In this document: positions 59,360 through 64,000 of the stretch, in pieces
Numbering within the stretch: position 1 is the stretch's first letter
Layout of the letters: each line of letters starts with the position of its first letter
From: Kappaphycus alvarezii
Taxonomy: Eukaryota > Rhodophyta > Florideophyceae > Gigartinales > Solieriaceae
NCBI GenBank assembly: GCA_002205965.3
Contig: NADL03000001.1
Span: 1,364,001 to 1,428,000, forward strand
DNA length: 64,000 nt
Direction: 5' to 3'
The notes under the pieces: generated by a model
What the model saw: the letters and a program-made list of their open reading frames with translations, nothing else
What the model was told of the DNA's origin: nothing
The model's database searches: none
Translations under genes and position numbers: made by a program

Positions 59360-62300
59360 TCAATGATATTCTGGAAGTATGCCATTTTCCACGATATACT
59401 TGTGCCAAACTTCCGTAACCGTACCGTCTCGGTCCACAAAATCTCTTTTCGGCTGCCACTCAGCTTCATGAGTTGGCGCTCCTTTCATTAGAGTGAGGAA
59501 TTGATATCCTCTTCCTCTCTTCCTATGCTTCAATATTCGGTCAACGACTTGTTCTTCTCCTCCAGGCATCGGTATTGGATCGGGTCGCTCAGGCATAGGC
59601 AGCGCAATATCAGCAGGCTGGTCCTTATATGGAGTTGTGTGAATTACATGAACAACAGGATGGATCTTGAGATGATTAGGTAGATCCAACCTCAAAGCGT
59701 TCTTTCCAATTAACTCCTTCACCATGAATGGACCATATCTTCTAGCCGTCAGCTTCTGCGTTGCCTGCGATCTGGAATACAAATCCGTAAACAGAGACTT
59801 ATTTAACCATACTTTCGATCCAACTTGATATTGAGGAGCTTGATACCGTTGAGAAGAGACTGCAGATTGCCTAGCTTTAGAAACTCTGTACGAGAACTTA
59901 GCATCTTCCAAGGAGTTTCGCAGTCGTGCCTTAAATTCTTCAACGCTTTCAATTGGTGTCTCTGCTCCTGAAATCATATCAAGAGGTGCCTTTGGATTAT
60001 ATCCCAAGTCCATTTCGAACGGCGACATTCCCAAGTCTTCAGTCACAGAAGAGTTGTATGCAAACTCAGCAGCAGGTAACAATTCATCCCAATCATTCTG
60101 ATGATACGAGCAATAACATCGTAAGTAGTTCTCAACCATACGATTCATAATCTCAGACGCACCATCTGTCTGTGGGTGACGACTGGTGGACATCTTCAAC
60201 TTAACTCCGCAAAGCTTCATAACATTTTCCCAGAACTTCGAAGTAAACTTCGGGTCCCTGTCGGAAACAATATTATCGGGTAAACCATGGAGCTTGAAGA
60301 TGTTGCTAAAGAACGAATTAGCGACGTCCACTGCTGTTTCATTCACATTACAAGGAATGAAATGAACTCTTCTTGTAAGACGATCAACCCATGTCGTAAC
60401 TGCATCTTTTCCATTCTTAGTCCTTGGAAGGTGAACAATGAAGTCAGTAGCCAAAGATCCCCATCTTCTCTCAGGCATCTCTAGAGATGTGGGAACTGTC
60501 ATTTTCTTCTGATTCGAATCTTTTGCTTGCTGACATCGAAGACATCCCTGAACGTAGTTTCGAACATCACGTGTCTTATGTCTCCAGTGATAGTTTGAGA
60601 GTCTCGATAACGTCTTAGCAAAAGCAAAATGTCCACTTATCTTCGAATCGTGTGCTAACTGCAATATATCCGAAACACTCTTCCTTGGAATACAAAGCTT
60701 CCTACCATACATTAGTCGTTTTCCCTCTCGCCTAAACATATGAATTATCTTTTCAAGCTGTACTTTCTTAGTCTCATCAGAAGGCCAATTTCCATCCAAG
60801 GCTCTAACAATAGGTCCAAAGAACTGATCATCATCATAACTACTAAGGATATCGTCAAGATCAATAGATAACACTTCCACCTCATTAATGGAAGGGTTAT
60901 CCATATCCTTAGAGCTAATTACATGAGGAGCTCTTGATAAAGCATCACCAAGCACATGAATCTTTCCTTGCTTCAAGGTAATTGGAAATATTCCAAAGTT
61001 ACCAAGCGTTTCGATATACCTTGCCTCTTTTCGACTCAATTTAGGCTTAGTGAATAGATGCTTAAGGACTTGATTGTCAGTAATAATCTCAAATGATGAA
61101 CCTTCCAAATAACATCTGAACCTTTGAAGAAAAGATATCAAACCGAGAAGCTCCCTATCATTTGCGGAATAATATCTTTCAGTAGGAGACAACTTTTTGG
61201 AATAGTATGCAATAACACGATCCTTTCCGTTTCCATCTAGTTGCGTTAAAGTTCCTCCAACCGCAAATTGTGAGGCATCCACATGTCCTCTAAAACTCTT
61301 GTTCCAATCCGGGGCAACAAGAATAGGGGCTTGGGTGATGGCTTCTTTCAACTTCTGGAATGCAACATCACACTTGTCATTCCATTTACCAACACCGATA
61401 TCTTTCTTCGTCAGATCTGTCAACGGAGCCGCTATTTCCGAAAACTTCGGAATAAACCTGCGGAAGAACTGGAGTAAGCCAATAAAACTCCTTATCTCTG
61501 TCACCGTTTTAGGCTTCGGCCATGTCTTCAAAACCTCAACTTTCTCTGGGTTAACACGAAGACCATCTTTACCGACTATGAAGCCCAAGAACTCAATCTC
61601 CGTTTTCAGAAAGTCACATTTCTTTGGAGAAACATAAAGCTCATGTTCTTGCAGGCGACTTAGCACTATTTCCAGATGCTTGAGATGGCTTTCTTCGTCC
61701 ATGCTGAATATGAGAAGATCATCGATGTACACAACCATGAAGACATCAATACAGTCATAGAAGATACGGTTCATCAGTGACTGAAAAGTAGCAGGAGCAT
61801 TGCATAGACCCATTGGCATTACAAGATACTCAAACTGTCCGTACTTCGTATTGAACGCAGTCTTTTCAATGTCCTCAGGCTTCACCCGTATCTGATGGAA
61901 ACCGGTCTTCAAGTCCAACTTTGAGAAGACTCTTGCGTCACCAAGTCTGTCAAACATCTCATCTGACCTAGGCAAGGGCGCATTATTTCTTTTTGTGATT
62001 CGATTAAGTGCTCTATAATCGACCACACCTCTCAATTTGTCTTTCTCTTGGACGAAGAATAACGGTGACCCATACGGTGACTTACTTGGCCTGATCTTCT
62101 TATTTCTCAGCAAATCTTCCACATATTCTTTTGCAGCTTTCAATTCCGCTGGGGATAACTGAAACAATGGACGATGAGGTGGCTTAGAACCTTTCTCAAC
62201 CTCAATTTCGTGATCCACACTTCTCTTTGGTGGTAGTCCAGCTGGTAGTTTCCCTTTGAAGACATCCTTAAACTTAGACAACAGCTTTTCCAGACTAGCA

Positions 62301-62977
62301 TTTTTCTGACTATTGATTGCAGAGGGCTTTTTCAACTTAATCTCATTCGCATTGATCAGTTGATAAACATTGAAATCTCTCCCATGATTCTTTCTCCTAA
62401 TCATGTTCCGGAATTTCTTAACTCCAATGTTTGTTACTCTTACTTCCATCGGAATATCTTCTACTATCGGGAGCACGTCATCGTTAACCTTCACAACCCG
62501 GCGCTGATAATCAATATCTGGATTGTTGGCAACATGCCATGGCATTCCTAGAAGCACATCATATCTACAATCTGCAACGACCCAATTGGACGTGAACAGA
62601 TAGGAACCAATCTTCAATGTAGCTCCCAGGATAACTTCCGACGTTTTCTCCTTTGACTTCTTGCTCGAATGATTCACAGTGGCTTTGACATTCTTAAATC
62701 GAAACTTTTCTTTGTTTCGAACTGCAAAGTCCCTAGATACTACGTTTGTATTACATCCGTCGTCTTTGAGGACAGACGCTTTCACATTATTTAGCGTCCC
62801 GTCAAGTAAGATTAATTCCTCGGTTGGAATATCTTCCTCTTTGACCTGGATGTCGTCTTCATGACAATTAACGATAGTATTGGACTCCAAACTAGTCTTC
62901 AAACCTTCTATCGCATGATCTCTTTGACTTTTCTCAACTTCAGAGCTATCACCAGTGCAAATCTCTTCTTTCAACAC
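59360..62977 (-). CDS. Chromovirus Pol polyprotein
   Basis: A single 1205-codon frame holds, in order, a retropepsin-like protease (about residues 50-160), reverse transcriptase with the YIDD motif (about 270-450), RNase H (about 560-690, VDASQFAVGGTL), an integrase zinc finger and core (about 770-1000, with CLRCQQAKD and IVSDRDPKFTS), and a C-terminal chromodomain-like segment (about 1145-1200, DRILKHRKRGRGYQF then HEAEWQPKRDF). The domain order and terminal chromodomain place it in the chromovirus branch of Ty3/gypsy, where the chromodomain steers integration to modified chromatin. Gag is in a separate upstream frame. It looks whole. Confidence 0.85.
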   Translation of the reverse strand: MLKEEICTGDSSEVEKSQRDHAIEGLKTSLESNTIVNCHEDDIQVKEEDIPTEELILLDGTLNNVKASVLKDDGCNTNVVSRDFAVRNKEKFRFKNVKATVNHSSKKSKEKTSEVILGATLKIGSYLFTSNWVVADCRYDVLLGMPWHVANNPDIDYQRRVVKVNDDVLPIVEDIPMEVRVTNIGVKKFRNMIRRKNHGRDFNVYQLINANEIKLKKPSAINSQKNASLEKLLSKFKDVFKGKLPAGLPPKRSVDHEIEVEKGSKPPHRPLFQLSPAELKAAKEYVEDLLRNKKIRPSKSPYGSPLFFVQEKDKLRGVVDYRALNRITKRNNAPLPRSDEMFDRLGDARVFSKLDLKTGFHQIRVKPEDIEKTAFNTKYGQFEYLVMPMGLCNAPATFQSLMNRIFYDCIDVFMVVYIDDLLIFSMDEESHLKHLEIVLSRLQEHELYVSPKKCDFLKTEIEFLGFIVGKDGLRVNPEKVEVLKTWPKPKTVTEIRSFIGLLQFFRRFIPKFSEIAAPLTDLTKKDIGVGKWNDKCDVAFQKLKEAITQAPILVAPDWNKSFRGHVDASQFAVGGTLTQLDGNGKDRVIAYYSKKLSPTERYYSANDRELLGLISFLQRFRCYLEGSSFEIITDNQVLKHLFTKPKLSRKEARYIETLGNFGIFPITLKQGKIHVLGDALSRAPHVISSKDMDNPSINEVEVLSIDLDDILSSYDDDQFFGPIVRALDGNWPSDETKKVQLEKIIHMFRREGKRLMYGRKLCIPRKSVSDILQLAHDSKISGHFAFAKTLSRLSNYHWRHKTRDVRNYVQGCLRCQQAKDSNQKKMTVPTSLEMPERRWGSLATDFIVHLPRTKNGKDAVTTWVDRLTRRVHFIPCNVNETAVDVANSFFSNIFKLHGLPDNIVSDRDPKFTSKFWENVMKLCGVKLKMSTSRHPQTDGASEIMNRMVENYLRCYCSYHQNDWDELLPAAEFAYNSSVTEDLGMSPFEMDLGYNPKAPLDMISGAETPIESVEEFKARLRNSLEDAKFSYRVSKARQSAVSSQRYQAPQYQVGSKVWLNKSLFTDLYSRSQATQKLTARRYGPFMVKELIGKNALRLDLPNHLKIHPVVHVIHTTPYKDQPADIALPMPERPDPIPMPGGEEQVVDRILKHRKRGRGYQFLTLMKGAPTHEAEWQPKRDFVDRDGTVTEVWHKYIVENGILPEYH

Positions 62978-63080
62978 TGGACTCTGTATACTTTGTCTTA
63001 GTTGTTTACCTCTGCAACAAGACGATTAAAGTCACTCATACTTGGTCCAACCGGAGCGCTTTTTCCTTTCGGCGGACCTC

Positions 63081-63881
63081 TTAGTTTTCCGACTCTAGAC
63101 CACTGTCAATAACTTGAGCATTATTCGATGCAATCTTACTTTCCTTATGGTCATTATGTTTCCATGGCCTGCAACCTACTTTGTGACATACAAAGCAGCG
63201 GTTCTCTCTGTACAACCTTTCTTTATCTTTGTCAAATCGACGATTCCTGATTCGATTTTGACCACTGTTGTACCTCTTCTCCACGTTACCGATCTCCATA
63301 GGAACGGGAGCCTGGCTTGGAACATAACTCGACTGTTCACCAAACCTAGAGAACATTCCAGATCCACGTAAAGCACTGTCAACATTCAGAGCGATTCGGG
63401 CAGCTTCTTCCACGTTTGTAACATTATTCTTGAGGACTTCTAGCCTAACCTGTGGCTTGAGTCCGGAGATAAACTTATCTAGCATTTCATCCATTGAGAT
63501 ACCAGGGATGCTCAGAGCCACGTTTCTAAACTCTGAGAGATAAGCTGCAACAGAGTACTTCTGATGCAAACTCCTCAGCTTGTCTCTTGCACGTCGAACA
63601 CTATCAGCGGGTATAAACTCAGCCCTTACCAAATTCTTAAACTCATCAAAAGAATCTGGAACTGCATTGGAGGCAACTTTCATGAACCACCAACTTGCAG
63701 CTGTGCCCGTAAACAAGGTTGTAGCATACATAATCCTAGCTCTATCGTTCAGTGCTAGATCCATATTTTGCATCTGAACGAGCGTAAGGTACTGTTCGAG
63801 CTGGTACAACCAGGTTTCCACGACGAGCCTATCCCGAGTGCCCTTGAACTGCTCTGGCTTATTCGGCTTCAAGAACGACAT
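63081..63881 (-). CDS. Chromovirus Gag
   Basis: A 266-codon frame starting MSFLKPNKPEQFKGTRD. It carries the retrotransposon-gag helical core (SWWFMKVASNAVPDSFDEFK and YLSEFRNVALSIPGISMDEM) and near its end a Cys/His cluster (CFVCHKVGCRPWKH) of the zinc-knuckle type used for RNA packaging. The length suits gag of this group. It looks whole. Confidence 0.8.
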   Translation of the reverse strand: MSFLKPNKPEQFKGTRDRLVVETWLYQLEQYLTLVQMQNMDLALNDRARIMYATTLFTGTAASWWFMKVASNAVPDSFDEFKNLVRAEFIPADSVRRARDKLRSLHQKYSVAAYLSEFRNVALSIPGISMDEMLDKFISGLKPQVRLEVLKNNVTNVEEAARIALNVDSALRGSGMFSRFGEQSSYVPSQAPVPMEIGNVEKRYNSGQNRIRNRRFDKDKERLYRENRCFVCHKVGCRPWKHNDHKESKIASNNAQVIDSGLESEN

Positions 63882-64000
63882 TTTTCACAACCTTTTTTCT
63901 TCTTCTATTCAATTTTTCTCTCTTGACTTATTATCCACTTGATACTTTAGGGAGCCGTCCCTTGGCGACGGGTCCTCTTCCCGCAAGAGAGTGATACAAA

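Larger units (their letters stand above)
58970..64000 (-). mobile_element. Ty3/gypsy chromovirus, minus strand, cut by the window end
   Basis: Read on the minus strand: leader (63882-64000), gag (63881-63081), pol (62977-59360), a polypurine-rich stretch (AGAGGAGGTGGGAAT, about 59332-59346) and the 3' LTR starting TGTAACAATC at 59327. The LTR has a TATA box (CACTATATAAG) near 59101 and its inner limit is uncertain, about 58970. The 5' LTR must lie beyond 64000. Both long frames look whole with no break that I can see, so the copy is probably young. The missing left LTR prevents dating by LTR comparison. Confidence 0.85.

Noticed and set aside
1-64000. CRISPR array or bacterial defence system
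   Set aside because: No regularly spaced direct repeats are present and all context is eukaryotic transposons and intronless host genes.

Overview
The window looks like nuclear DNA of a small-genome eukaryote. A florideophyte red alga (Chondrus- or Gracilaria-like) is my best guess, because the few host genes have no introns and sit GC-rich among large AT-rich tracts of decayed transposons. This is inference from style only; an oomycete or another protist is not excluded.

Layout. A DusB-type tRNA-dihydrouridine synthase gene lies on the minus strand at 216-1465, next to a 3' fragment of a LINE with a restriction-like endonuclease (1720-2074). From about 3.8 to 43 kb the window is mostly transposon debris: DDE transposases (3.87-5.08, 6.85-7.75 and perhaps 9.5-10.6 kb), an old LTR-element stretch (about 14.96-15.95 kb), a piggyBac-like element with clear ends (16.36-19.20 kb), and a PIF/Harbinger element whose transposase and Myb/SANT-like gene converge (19.4-21.7 kb). 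Next come two Ty1/copia fossils facing each other (29.1-36.3 kb), a second Harbinger pair (37.0-38.9 kb) and a short copia deletion derivative with both LTRs and its target duplication (41.68-43.25 kb). The right part holds a MITE with the same ends as the piggyBac-like element (45.97-46.44 kb) and a LINE inserted, in opposite orientation, into another copy of the same LINE family (47.90-49.24 kb). It also holds a Thr-rich host gene with a helical C-terminal region (53.2-54.9 kb), a Ty3/gypsy fossil (56.9-58.5 kb) and most of a whole-looking Ty3/gypsy chromovirus on the minus strand (about 58.97 kb to the window end).

Three points deserve attention. Harbinger transposase and Myb-like genes are arranged tail to tail in two copies, probably in a third, and in one copy the two stop codons overlap. 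The piggyBac-like element ends at CTAG rather than TTAA and carries repeated 18-bp palindromes just inside its ends, shared with a short MITE. Both host genes and the younger LINE are interrupted only by apparent single-base shortfalls at short homopolymers, which may be sequencing errors and not decay.

I found no CRISPR array, rRNA, complete tRNA or bacterial-type operon. Family assignments come from reading the translations by eye; no database search was run.
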